From: Anagrus nilaparvatae
Lineage: Eukaryota > Arthropoda > Insecta > Hymenoptera > Mymaridae
Length of the DNA stretch: 64,000 nt
Direction of reading: 5' to 3'
Assembly (NCBI GenBank): GCA_022575985.1
Contig: JAKSXM010000007.1
Span: forward strand, 38,256,501-38,320,500
In this document: positions 55,401 through 64,000 of the stretch, in pieces
Layout of the letters: every line of letters begins with the position of its first letter
Position numbering within the stretch: the first letter of the stretch is position 1
Made by a program: the position numbers and the translations under genes
Notes under the pieces: model-generated
What the model was told of the DNA's origin: nothing
Database searches by the model: none
The model's input: only the letters and a program-made list of their open reading frames with translations

Positions 55401-55555
55401 TAAAATAAATATGTGAAAATATTGATAACTTACACACATGTAAAACTTTAATATTAAATAAAATGTATTATAAAAAAACAAGAAAATTTTAAATTTTAAT
55501 AAAAGTAAGTATTTTATTTCACATTTCTTTTATTTAACCCTTAATTGAACACTTA
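55401..55555. other. Intergenic, no gene seen
   Basis: AT-rich. Confidence 0.5.
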
Positions 55556-55880
55556 ACTTAATCATTTTTACGAGAAATAAGTAAGTTTTTTATCAAATAC
55601 ATTGAAAAAACGCCGAAAACCGGTAAAAAAATGGCCAAATGTGTAATACAGAATATCTTTTCGGGGTCATAACCTCAAAGTTCATACTCAGCAACCTCAA
55701 AAACCTTAATAGTTATAATAAGTCATTTTTATGAGAGTTGAGTAAGTTTTTAAGAAATACGCTGAAAAAACACCGAAAACGGGTAAAAATGCCCGAGTAT
55801 GGTATAAGGGATAAATTTTTGGGGTCATAACCTCAAAATTCATAATCAGCGAACTCAGGCACTTTTCGGCATTTTTATTT
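55556..55880. repeat. Right arm of an inverted structure
   Basis: Inverted partner of 53040-53480, with CGCCGAAAACCGGTAAAAA and CACCGAAAACGGGTAAAAA in two units. Confidence 0.65.
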
Positions 55881-56615
55881 TTTATTCATATTTTAAAGTC
55901 GCTGAATTATGTTATCCAAGTTTTTACCGAAAATGTCCCAAGTTCCCACATTAGGCAACTTTATGTTATTTTTAGCAGTTTTTTCGGCATTTTGATTTCT
56001 TATCCAAATTCGGTGAGCAAATAAAAATTCTAATATTATAATAATATTAGAATTATAACTGATGGCACAGTTTTTTTTTTATTCCAAAACGCCAATATAT
56101 TCGTAAATTCATTTTGATTTGTTTCCTTCTATTATAAATGTTTGATATTTTTAAGAATTAAAAATTGTATTTACTTAAAACTAATTTTAAAATAGTAGAA
56201 TTTTCATTACAAAAAAATAATGTTTGTTAAACTGCAGTCAAAAGTATATTTTTCAAAGATTTTTAAACGTTATGCAATCATAGACAAATTGTTTCGGCTG
56301 TCACTGACACCATGCTTGGATTCCTCGCTCGCTACACTCCCTCGTGCATACAACTGCATGCAAAGCCAAGACCAATATTTTATCCCTTGTTTAATAAATA
56401 GCTATTTAATATTTTCATTTCATCATACCCTTGCAGACAGCATGCAAATGGTGAATCCTGCATTTTTTCCCGTGATTTTTAATAAAGAATAGTTTTACAT
56501 ATAAAGGGCAAAAAATGCGCCCATCCGGGTTAAAAAATAGCCTTTCAAAAACACCTGCTATTTTCGTGAATGCAAAAAATGTGAGTAATTAATCCCAAAT
56601 TATTTTATATTCCAG
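55881..56615. other. Intergenic, no gene seen
   Basis: AT-rich. The frame at 56220-56492 contains a slightly GC-richer block (56300-56360) but no motif that I recognise. Confidence 0.45.
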
Positions 56616-56619
56616 TCAA

Positions 56620-57117
56620 ATCGCGGTTTAGGGTGTATAGTTACTGGCCATCATGGGCTTTGGTCAACTATAAATTTTTTGGGTTGCTAATAAAGAATTT
56701 TGGGGTCTTTGTCGAGAAATATTGGGGGAACATCTTTAAATTTGCAATAACTACCCACAAAAAGAAATATTTTTAATGTATTTGAACTTTATGTGTCCAG
56801 ATGTGTCCAATTCACCATTATATTAGCAAAAGCTGCCTGTATAAGGAATATTTTTTATGTCTTTCACGTTTTTGCTAAGTTAAGGCTAAAGTTCTAATTT
56901 TTAGTAAACAGGACCCTAAAATTCGTGATTAGCGACTAAAGAAACCCATGTGGATCAAATTTAGGGTTTAGTTTTTGAAAATTCAAAGATGTTCCTGCAA
57001 TACCTCTCGGTAAAAACCCCAAAATTCACGACCAGCAACCAAAAAGACCTATATTAGACTAAAGTTCATGACGGCCAGTAACTATACAGCCCCCCCCCTC
57101 CCGCGATTTTACTGGAG
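56620..57117. mobile_element. Family A foldback element, copy 5 (498 bp)
   Basis: TA-flanked: TTCCAGTCAAATCGCGG at the left (first base changed), CTGGAG at 57112-57117 followed by TA. Contains GGGTTGCTAATAAAGAA and ATTCGTGATTAGCGACTAAA words of the family. It forms the left arm of the big palindrome. Confidence 0.75.
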
Positions 57118-57802
57118 TATTATAAAAAAAAAGAATTTTAATTAATAATGAGTGCAAAAAATGTGAATTATAACTCAAACGTAGTTATAATCCGAGCTGA
57201 GCTGAATGAAACAGATAATTTTAATAAAGTGGATTAAGATTAATATTAGTACCAGGTAGACCGAGCTCAGCTCGGATTATAACTACGTTTGAGTTATAAT
57301 TCACATTTTTTGCACTCATTATTAATTAAAATTCTTTTTTTTTATAATACTCCAGTAAAATCGCGGGAGGGGGGGGGGCTGTATAGTTACTGGCCGTCAT
57401 GAACTTTAGTCTAATATAGGTCTTTTTGGTTGCTGGTCGTGAATTTTGGGGTTTTTACGGAGAGGTATTGCAGGAACATCTTTGAATTTTCAAAAACTAA
57501 ACCCTAAATTTGATCCACATGGGTTTCTTTAGTCGCTAATCACGAATTTTAGGGTCCTGTTTACTAAAAATTAGAACTTTAGCCTTAACTTAGCAAAAAC
57601 GTGAAAGACATAAAAAATATTCCTTATACAGGCAGCTTTTGCTAATATAATGGTGAATTGGACACATCTGGACACATAAAGTTCAAATACATTAAAAATA
57701 TTTCTTTTTGTGGGTAGTTATTGCAAATTTAAAGATGTTCCCCCAATATTTCTCGACAAAGACCCCAAAATTCTTTATTAGCAACCCAAAAAATTTACAG
57801 TT
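56672..57802. repeat. Near-perfect palindrome, arms about 530 bp
   Basis: From about 56672 to 57204 the sequence is repeated in reverse complement from about 57272 to 57802, with a spacer near 57205-57271 (AATAAAGTGGATTAAG, TTAGTACCAGGTAG). The arms include copy 5 and copy 6 of the foldback family and their shared flank (AACTACGTTTGAGTTATAAT). Only a few differences are visible, so the duplication is recent. Confidence 0.85.
57350..57802. mobile_element. Family A foldback element, copy 6, truncated
   Basis: Begins CTCCAGTAAAATCGCGGG after TA and mirrors copy 5. It breaks off at about 57802, where a 38-bp hairpin follows, so its outer end is lost. Confidence 0.7.
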
Positions 57803-57803
57803 G

Positions 57804-57883
57804 TCTCGTGCAGAGCTAACCCATAAAACAGATAATTTTCCCTGTGGAAAATTATCTGTTTTATGGGTTAGCTCTGCACGAGA
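57804..57883. repeat. Perfect hairpin, 38-bp arms, 4-bp loop
   Basis: Arms 57804-57841 and 57846-57883 pair perfectly (TCTCGTGCAGAGCTAACCC at the outer end). The inner word AAACAGATAATTTT also occurs at 57207-57221, in the spacer of the big palindrome. It looks like an inverted-duplication junction. Confidence 0.85.
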
Positions 57884-58057
57884 AATAGTTTCCTTAATTT
57901 GTAGAGGAAGTTTACTAGATAATAATGATTAAAATAAAAGATGAACGACGACAGATTCGAGAAGTATCTCCAAATCGAATCGGTTTCCATCCCTGCTTGG
58001 CAAGGAGGGGATACAAGTCCCCGCGAGACTGAAATCTTAGATAACGGGTTGGTAAAG
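57884..58057. other. Intergenic, no gene seen
   Basis: No coding frame. A GC-richer phrase at 57990-58040 (GCTTGGCAAGGAGGGG) is not identified. Confidence 0.45.
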
Positions 58058-58170
58058 TAGAAAAGTTACCAACATTAGCTTTTTCGAAATAATTAATTTT
58101 GTTGTTAATGTAAAAATTTGAATTTTATTTCATCCACTTTGTAATTAAATTCTGCGTCGATTAAAAAAAA
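58058..58170. repeat. Dispersed 115-bp repeat, copy 1
   Basis: AAAGTTACCAACATTAGC, GAAATAATTAATTTTG and TTTCATCCACTTTGTAATT. An inverted copy occurs at 62888-63003. Confidence 0.6.
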
Positions 58171-59006
58171 TACCCTGCCAACTAGCTGGCACTGAGGTTC
58201 CTCAAACAATGGGCTGTAATCTTAATTTACAAAAAATATTATTGATTACAACCATGCAATTATACATACATTTTTCGTTTTTAGTAGCTGGTAAAGTAGA
58301 TTATTAAGATCATTTTGTTATTAAAGTGAAAATTCTAGCGTCCATGGATTGGTCGTGCCGGCGTTAATGGATTTTAAATCATTTTTGCATAATTAAAAAG
58401 AGACAAATATAAAAAAAGCTAATTTTATTTTTTTTTATAAAATTTTATTTTATTAGAATATATAATTATCCCTTAATAATTAAAATATTGGGTAACATGA
58501 TTTTTTTGTTTTGTCAAAGAAATGGTTGGTAACGATGCGAAAATTACAAATATTCGCTCAATTATTATAAAAAGATAGGAGTTTTTACCGGAATTTATAA
58601 TAACTTCTTATAATTTATTTTCTCAGTGTACTCCTTGCATTTGACCAATCTTCCGCAACAATGATAATAATAATAATAATAATATTATGTAATAAAAAAA
58701 ATAGCCACATTAATTGCTTCAAGATTTTAACATTATTTATATTATTTCTATTAATCACAAAATAATAAATTATTTAATTCTATAAATTGTTTGATTCTTT
58801 AAAAAATGCCAATATAACTTTTAAATCTTAATTTTTAAATGCAAACATAACCATTTAATATTTTTAGGCTGTTTATTATTGTTTATAATTTCATTAAGCT
58901 GCATACATAATTTTAATAAATATAGCAACGAGCAAAATAATCCAAGGAAGTCAAAAAGAGGCAAGATTTCCATCACTCTTTCTTGTGGGTTATCTCTATA
59001 TATTAT
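58171..59006. other. Intergenic, no gene seen
   Basis: AT-rich, with a partial relative of the 115-bp repeat near 58285-58340 and an (ATA)n run at 58663-58686. No gene. Confidence 0.5.
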
Positions 59007-59042
59007 AAAGTTATAACCGCCGCCGCCGCTGCCGCCGCTGTC
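59007..59042. repeat. CCG triplet run before the minisatellite
   Basis: CCGCCGCCGCCGCTGCCGCCG, a short GC-rich triplet run at the left edge of the minisatellite. Confidence 0.7.
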
Positions 59043-59800
59043 GCATGAGCCCTTTGTGCCAATGGACCTTTTGTGCCAAAATGGACCTTTTGTGCCAATG
59101 GACCTTTTGTGCCAAAATGGACCTTTTGTGCCAATGGACCTTTTGTGCCAATGGACCTTTTGTGCCAAAATGGACCTTTTGTGCCAATGGACCTTTTGTG
59201 CCAATGGACCTTTTGTGCCAAAATGGACCTTTTGTGCCAATGGACCTTTTGTGCCAAAATGGACCTTTTGTGCCAATGGACCTTTTGTGCCAAAATGGAC
59301 CTTTTGTGCCAATGGACCTTTTGTGCCAATGGACCTTTTGTGCCAAAATGGACCTTTTGTGCCAATGGACCTTTTGTGCCAAAATGGACCTTTTGTGCCA
59401 ATGGACCTTTTGTGCCAATGGACCTTTTGTGCCAAAACGGACCTTTTGTGCCAATGGACCTTTTGTGCCAAAATGGACCTTTTGTGCCAATGGACCTTTT
59501 GTGCCAAAATGGACCTTTTGTGACAAAATGGACCTTTTGGGCCAAATTGGACCTTTTGTGCCAAAATGGACCTTTTGGGCCAATGTGGTCCTTTTGGGCC
59601 AATGTGGTCCTTTTGGGCCAATGTGGTCCTTTTAGACCAAAATGGACCTTTTGGGCCAATGTGGTCCTTTTTGGCCAAAATGGACCTTTTCGGCCAATGT
59701 GGTCCTTTTGGGCCAATCTGGTCCTTTTGGGCCAAAGTGAACCTATTGGGCCAAAGTGGTCCTTTTGGGCCAATGTGGTCTTTTTGGGCCAATGCGGTTT
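59043..59800. repeat. Minisatellite, 17/19-bp units
   Basis: Alternating units TGGACCTTTTGTGCCAA (17 bp) and TGGACCTTTTGTGCCAAAA (19 bp), which give a 36-bp higher-order unit over most of the array. The right end (from about 59525) changes to TTTTGGGCCAATGTGGTCC. Because 36 is a multiple of three and the unit has no stop, long frames open on both strands (for example 58821-59792, minus). I take these as repeat translations, not genes. Confidence 0.9.
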
Positions 59801-59884
59801 TTTCTATATTTAACCAATTATTATAAAGTTGTTTTTTTTATATTTTTGTATAATCTATATTTTTTATACTTTGTTTAAGTTTAA
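59801..59884. other. Short AT-rich spacer
   Basis: No feature. Confidence 0.5.
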
Positions 59885-61753
59885 AATACTAGGGGGCAAG
59901 CCCCCTGCGCGCTAAAGCGCGCCAACCCCCTCAGATCATATTTCATGTTTAATCGAAATAAAACTGTGGTTTAATTCACAAATAAAAACAATTGTACAGT
60001 GAGATGTCAATTTCAAATAATGAACTTTTTTCATAATTTTTATAAACTTATTTTCAAAATTTATCTCAAGAAAAAAATATTGCTGAACCCATTTCATCAC
60101 TCAAAATAAATTTTTCTTTTGTTCTGGACGGCGAAATTTTTTAGTAGGATGACGAAATACTCGAATTAATTTTCATATATTTTGTGTTGCATGTACAAAT
60201 ATAATTTATTTTCTATTACTCTAAACATTTTTCATTAAAATTTATAATTATTTTTACAGTTTATATTATTATAAATTAAAAAATTAATATTTACAGTTGT
60301 CTACAAATTTGTATACAGCGCGCCGCTAACACTACAGAGCATCAATGAAACGACCGCATAGATTAAGGATGACGAAATTTTTAGGAGATTGTATAATAAA
60401 ATAATTTATGTATTTCTTATTTCCGTATTTTTTACACAAAATTTTATTAATAATTAAGTATTTTAAAAGATAATAAAAATTAGAACTAATGAAATAAATA
60501 ATGAAAAAATCAACGCAACCAATCACTACCCGAATAAATTAGACAAAAAATTATGTCACATGAGTTTTTTAGAGATAGAAATTTACCTCAAGAAAAAAAT
60601 ATTTCATGTCGCGTCTGAATGAAAATACTAATTACTATCCCTCGAAATAAATTTTTCTTTTGTCCTGGACGGCGAAATTTTACGGTTGGATGACGAAATA
60701 CTCGAATAAGTTTTCATATTTATCATAAAAAAAACCCTCGTAAAAACGAATATTATTTTTATTTTAAAAATTTAATTCAAGAAAAAAATATACATCGTAT
60801 CTGAATGCAAATATTAATTACTGTCCCTCGGTGCTACGCACCTCGGGCCAGAACCCTTTTCATCCCTCGACATTAATTTTTCTTTTGTCCTGGACAGCGA
60901 AATTTTATAATAGGATGACGAAATACTCGAATGAGTTTTCATATTTTATTTATGTCGCATCTACAGTTGTAGTGTTTTATTATAGTTTAAACATTTTTAA
61001 TTAAAATTTATCATTATTTTAACAGTTTATAATAATAAATTAAAAAATTAATATTTAAAATTGTTTAACAAATTTTTTATACAGGGCGCGGCTGATACTA
61101 CAGAGCAAAAATGAATCGATTAATAAGATAAAATCGAAGACGAAATTTTTAGAAGATTGTATAATAAAATGAGAAAATTATTATATTTCTTATTTATATT
61201 TAATTATAATGAAAAATACAAAATTTTATTAATAATTAATTATTTTAAAAGATTATTATTTAATTATTTTAAAAGATTAAATAATAAATTAAATAACGCG
61301 CGAGAGTATATGTGACAGAGAACTTCTTGTATTCTATACCGCTAGCACCCAATAAAAAATATAATTCACGCGCATGACAAAATCAACGCGACCAATCAAA
61401 ACACGAATAAAGCGAGGAACAGATCGAGACTCAAGCCTATTATTTAATAATAGATAAGTAAAAATAGAAAAATCAAATTTTTCATTTTTTGACTAAATTG
61501 AAAATGTTGACTAACACCTCTTTATACTACATACAACCATCTAAAATTATACTAATACACTTTTTTTAGGTTTATTTATCATTTATGTGCATACTTTAAT
61601 ACCGATTTTTGAAGCCGATTTTTGGCCACTTTTTTTTTTACTACACTGTGGTACGCCTTACAAGTGATTATAAAAATATACTATCGCAATACTTCAATCA
61701 CTCTGCGGGGGTTGGCGCGCGTAGCGCGCAGGGGGCGGAGCCCCCTAGTAATT
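59885..61753. mobile_element. 1.9-kb element with GC-rich inverted ends
   Basis: Left end ACTAGGGGGCAAGCCCCCTG followed by CGCGCTAAAGCGCGCC; right end is its inverted counterpart (GGCGCGCGTAGCGCGCAGGG, then GGAGCCCCCTAGT). Each end contains two small hairpins. The interior has three copies of a unit with TTTTGTCCTGGACGGCGAAA (60113, 60655, 60880) and two copies of a unit with ACTACAGAGCA (60330, 61105). No protein. The class is not recognised; the ends resemble some insect non-autonomous elements. Confidence 0.7.
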
Positions 61754-61840
61754 TATATAAAAATAAAAAAAAATTGTGACCGGATACAAAAAATTGTTAT
61801 AAACTAAATTTCTAAAACTTGTACTCTCATTAAAATAAAT
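61754..61840. other. Short AT-rich spacer
   Basis: No feature. Confidence 0.5.
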
Positions 61841-62576
61841 TAGATATGTCCAAAACGAAAAATAAAGGTGTTTTATGTATTTTTTTGTGACGAAGATTTT
61901 GGAGAAAAAAATTTTCAAAAAATTAATTATCAGATTCGATAAAGATATCGAGTAAAAATCATAATTTCAAATATAAGTAATTTCAAGGAAATGAATGAGG
62001 TATTACATTCAAATTAAAAAAAAAAAAGTATTTTTAATACAAATTTTTGGAAAAAAAATTAGGTCTTAATTCGATAATAGTTTTGAAATATCACTAGTTA
62101 CAATATTTTCAGATATTAGTACTTTCATAGAATTAAATGAGGTATTACACCCAAAAAAAAAAAATATTGCATTTTTTTTTTATTTTTCTATTTTTTTAAT
62201 TTTGACAAAAAAAATTTTGAAAAAATTAAGTATCAGATCCAAAAAATAACAATAAACAAGGTTCTTAAAACTAGTACTTCCATGGAAATAAATTAGGTAC
62301 TACGTCCAAAAAGAAAAAAAAAATTTGTATTTTTTGTATTTTTTTGTGAAAAAAATTTTAGAAAAAAAATTTTCAGAAAATTAAGTATCCGATTCGAGAT
62401 ATCATGTAAAAACCATACTTTCAAATATAAGTACTTTCATGGAAATAAATGAGGTATTACATCCAAATCAAAAAAAAAAAAAAAGTACCTCGAGCTTTTT
62501 TGGTAAAAAAATTTTTGAACAAAAAATTAGGTCTTAATTCCATAATATTTGTGAAATATCACCGATTACATACATA

Positions 62577-62639
<63 letters not shown>

Positions 62640-62764
62640 ACACACAGACTTTTTTTAAAAACAGGTTTTTTAGCTTCCTGGGTTCCCAAAACGTGCTTTT
62701 ATGCCAAAAAATAGAAAATCAAATTTTGACCTAACACAATGGTTCCTCTTTGAGGAACCAAAAT
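61841..62764. repeat. Family C repeat with (CA)n microsatellite
   Basis: Tandem units of about 150 bp containing ATTTTCAAAAAATTAATT, CAGATTCGATAAAGATATCG and GAAATGAATGAGGTATTAC, then a (CA)n run at 62581-62646 and TTTTTTAGCTTCCTGGG. The last phrase, the microsatellite and the TTTTATGCCAAAAAATAG words match the family at 33857-34477. Confidence 0.7.
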
Positions 62765-62885
62765 AACTAAATAGCTCAAAATTTACTAGGAAAAAAGTTG
62801 GATCTTCTAAAATTTCTTGAAAATTTCTAATCAAATCGGGAAATCCAACTTTTTTCCTAGTAAAATTAGAGCTATTTAGTTATTT
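62765..62885. repeat. Hairpin with about 38-bp arms
   Basis: AACTAAATAGCTCAAAATTT and TACTAGGAAAAAAGTTGGAT at the left pair with ATCCAACTTTTTTCCTAGTA and ATTAGAGCTATTTAGTT at the right. The loop is about 40 bases. Confidence 0.75.
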
Positions 62886-62887
62886 TT

Positions 62888-63003
62888 TTTTTAATCGATG
62901 CAGAATTTAATTACGGAGTGGATGAAAAAAAAATCAAATTTTTATATTGACAATAAAATTAATTATTTCAAAAAAACTAATGTTGGTAACTGTTCTACCT
63001 TAC
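62888..63003. repeat. Dispersed 115-bp repeat, copy 2
   Basis: Inverted copy of 58058-58170 (AATTACGGAGTGGATGAAA, ACTAATGTTGGTAACTG). It overlaps the start of the LINE fragment frame. Confidence 0.6.
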
Positions 63004-63285
63004 CGGCCCCTTAAGAAAGTAACGTCTCTATTACGCAGGGTTAGCAACGCTTCCATGCCTCACCGAAGGCTCTGGAAAGAGAGAATACTAGTTTACTGGT
63101 GGACTCTCGAAAAAACAGAGCTCTGCAAGGACGCGACGCAGAGAGCGCGGAACAGGCCCAAAGCCGCTGCGCTTTCTCGGGAACATAAGAATGCCAAACA
63201 TCGGCTAATTATTAAAAACAATTATTTTCATTGTACGCCCTCTATTAAAGCGGGCGGGTCCTTTACAGCCATGAAGAAATAGGTA
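63004..63285 (+). pseudogene. R1/Jockey-type LINE fragment
   Basis: The frame 62947-63282 carries RRLWKERILVYWWTLEKTEL, then CKDATQRARNRPKAAALS and REHKNAKHRLIIKN. This matches the linker between the endonuclease and reverse-transcriptase domains of R1/I/Jockey-type LINEs (WW..EI..LR..C..ARR...R...Y..AK..L...I). The endonuclease itself and the reverse transcriptase are absent. The first 20 residues derive from the dispersed repeat, so the Met is not original. Confidence 0.6.
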
Positions 63286-63607
63286 TTTTCGTTTGATTTT
63301 TTCGGATAGAAATAGTTAACCTTCATGCGAACAAGTTCTATATAATAATTTATAACCGGTTTGTGTAACTACACAACCAACGAGCATGGAACATGTTCAT
63401 TTATAACATTGATAATAAAGTATTTATTGTGTTCATAATATAAATATTTATATGCAAATATTTATATTTAGATTTTTATTATAGAAATCATGCTGCTTAG
63501 ACATCAAAATGAACTAAATTAATTAAATTTTCAAATTATTATAGTTTTTTAAATAATATGAATATGAATTTATTTTTTATTAATTTTTATAATGAATTCT
63601 TAAAAAT
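63286..63607. other. Dispersed repeat words, no gene
   Basis: The block at 63340-63415 (TATAACCGGTTTGTGTAAC, CGAGCATGGAACATGTTC) belongs to the dispersed repeat seen at 32813-32965. The rest is AT-rich. Confidence 0.5.
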
Positions 63608-64000
63608 TCTGCACCAATGGTCCCTAGGTACTTCTGCACCAATACTCCATAGGTACTTCTGCACCAAAGGTCTTTAGGGACTTCTGCACCAATGCTCCCT
63701 AGGTACTTCTGCACCAAAACTTCCTAGGTACTTCTGCACCAAAGGTCTTTAGCGACTTCTGCACCATAGGTCCCTAGGTACTTCTGCACCAATGCTCCCT
63801 AGGTACTTCTGCACCAAAGGTCTTTAGGGACTTCTGCACCAAAGGTTCCTAGGTACTTCTGCACCAAAGGTCTTTAGGGACTTCTGCACCAATAGTCCCT
63901 AGGTACTTCTGCACCAATGCTCCCTAGGTACTTCTGCACCAAAGGTCCCTAGGTACTTCTGCACCATAGGTCCCTAGGTACTTCTGCACCAAAAGTCCCT
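63608..64000. repeat. 25-bp minisatellite, continues past the window
   Basis: Units of 25 bp based on GCACCAATGGTCCCTAGGTA and CTTCT, about 15 copies with variants such as AAAGGTCTTTAGGGACTTCT. The array reaches the last base of the window, so its full length is unknown. Confidence 0.9.

Noticed and set aside
56220..56492. Frame of 90 codons with a GC-richer core
   Set aside because: No motif, no splice-like edges and no second copy seen. It could be chance, so it was not listed as a gene.
59043..59800. Possible CRISPR array, given the regular units
   Set aside because: There are no unique spacers; repeats are directly adjacent with a 17/19-bp period, and no cas-type genes are near.
58821..59813. 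Long open frames on both strands, up to 323 residues, within the GGACCTTTTGTGCC array
   Set aside because: They are translations of a stop-free 17/19-bp repeat that is open in several frames at once. Start codons are arbitrary and the residue pattern only repeats the unit.
62449..62658. Frame with a long Thr-His run
   Set aside because: It is the translation of a (CA)n microsatellite.

Overview
The window looks like AT-rich nuclear DNA from an arthropod, most likely an insect. The signs are very long A/T runs, CA/GT and AT microsatellites, BEL/Pao, Ty3/gypsy, copia, Penelope-like and Jockey/R1-like retroelement remains, Polinton/adintovirus-like genes and many miniature inverted-repeat elements. 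I see no bacterial gene organisation, no ribosomal RNA and no CRISPR array. A braconid-type parasitoid wasp would fit the repeat content, but the sequence alone does not prove the taxon. Almost everything recognisable is mobile DNA, mostly broken and often nested. Only one segment (38789-39331, minus strand) looks like an ordinary host exon.

Left part (1-23 kb). A 25-bp satellite is interrupted by a 148-bp Harbinger-like MITE. A decayed copia element on the minus strand (about 3.1-7.05 kb) is split by a 2256-bp foldback element (3415-5670) flanked by a perfect 8-bp target duplication. A Penelope-like element (8579-10722) has YVDD reverse-transcriptase and GIY-YIG endonuclease coding and is arranged as two copies with their 3' ends pointing outward. 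Next come a TTAA-flanked piggyBac-like non-autonomous element (12503-13439), an unclassified interspersed repeat (14295-15508), a decayed gag, several inverted-repeat elements and a 1-kb foldback (22336-23336).

Middle (23-41 kb). A Ty3/gypsy pol remnant (23567-30507) is split inside its reverse-transcriptase domain by a 4345-bp gag-only BEL/Pao element (24810-29154) with 290/292-bp LTRs and a 5-bp CCAGG duplication. After it come one copy of a duplicated 202-nt exon-like segment (31494-31695), tandem repeats, two MITEs, the host exon and LINE fragments.

Right part (41-64 kb). Polinton/adintovirus-like genes (43.3-50.5 kb: two structural-type genes and an integrase with a chromodomain start) are broken by an LTR element (45449-49707). 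That element itself contains a TA-flanked foldback element carrying the 3' end of a foreign gene. A second head-to-head Penelope pair lies at 51251-52182 inside another copy of the same foldback family. The second copy of the exon-like segment is at 54742-54943. A palindrome of about 1.1 kb, two minisatellites (59043-59800 and 63608-64000), a 1.9-kb element with GC-rich inverted ends and a LINE fragment complete the window.

The genes do not form a shared pathway. The window is best read as a stack of insertions whose order can partly be reconstructed from target-site duplications. The most unusual themes are the repeated head-to-head Penelope arrangement, the amplified TA-flanked foldback family that has picked up a coding fragment, and the duplicated exon of unknown identity.
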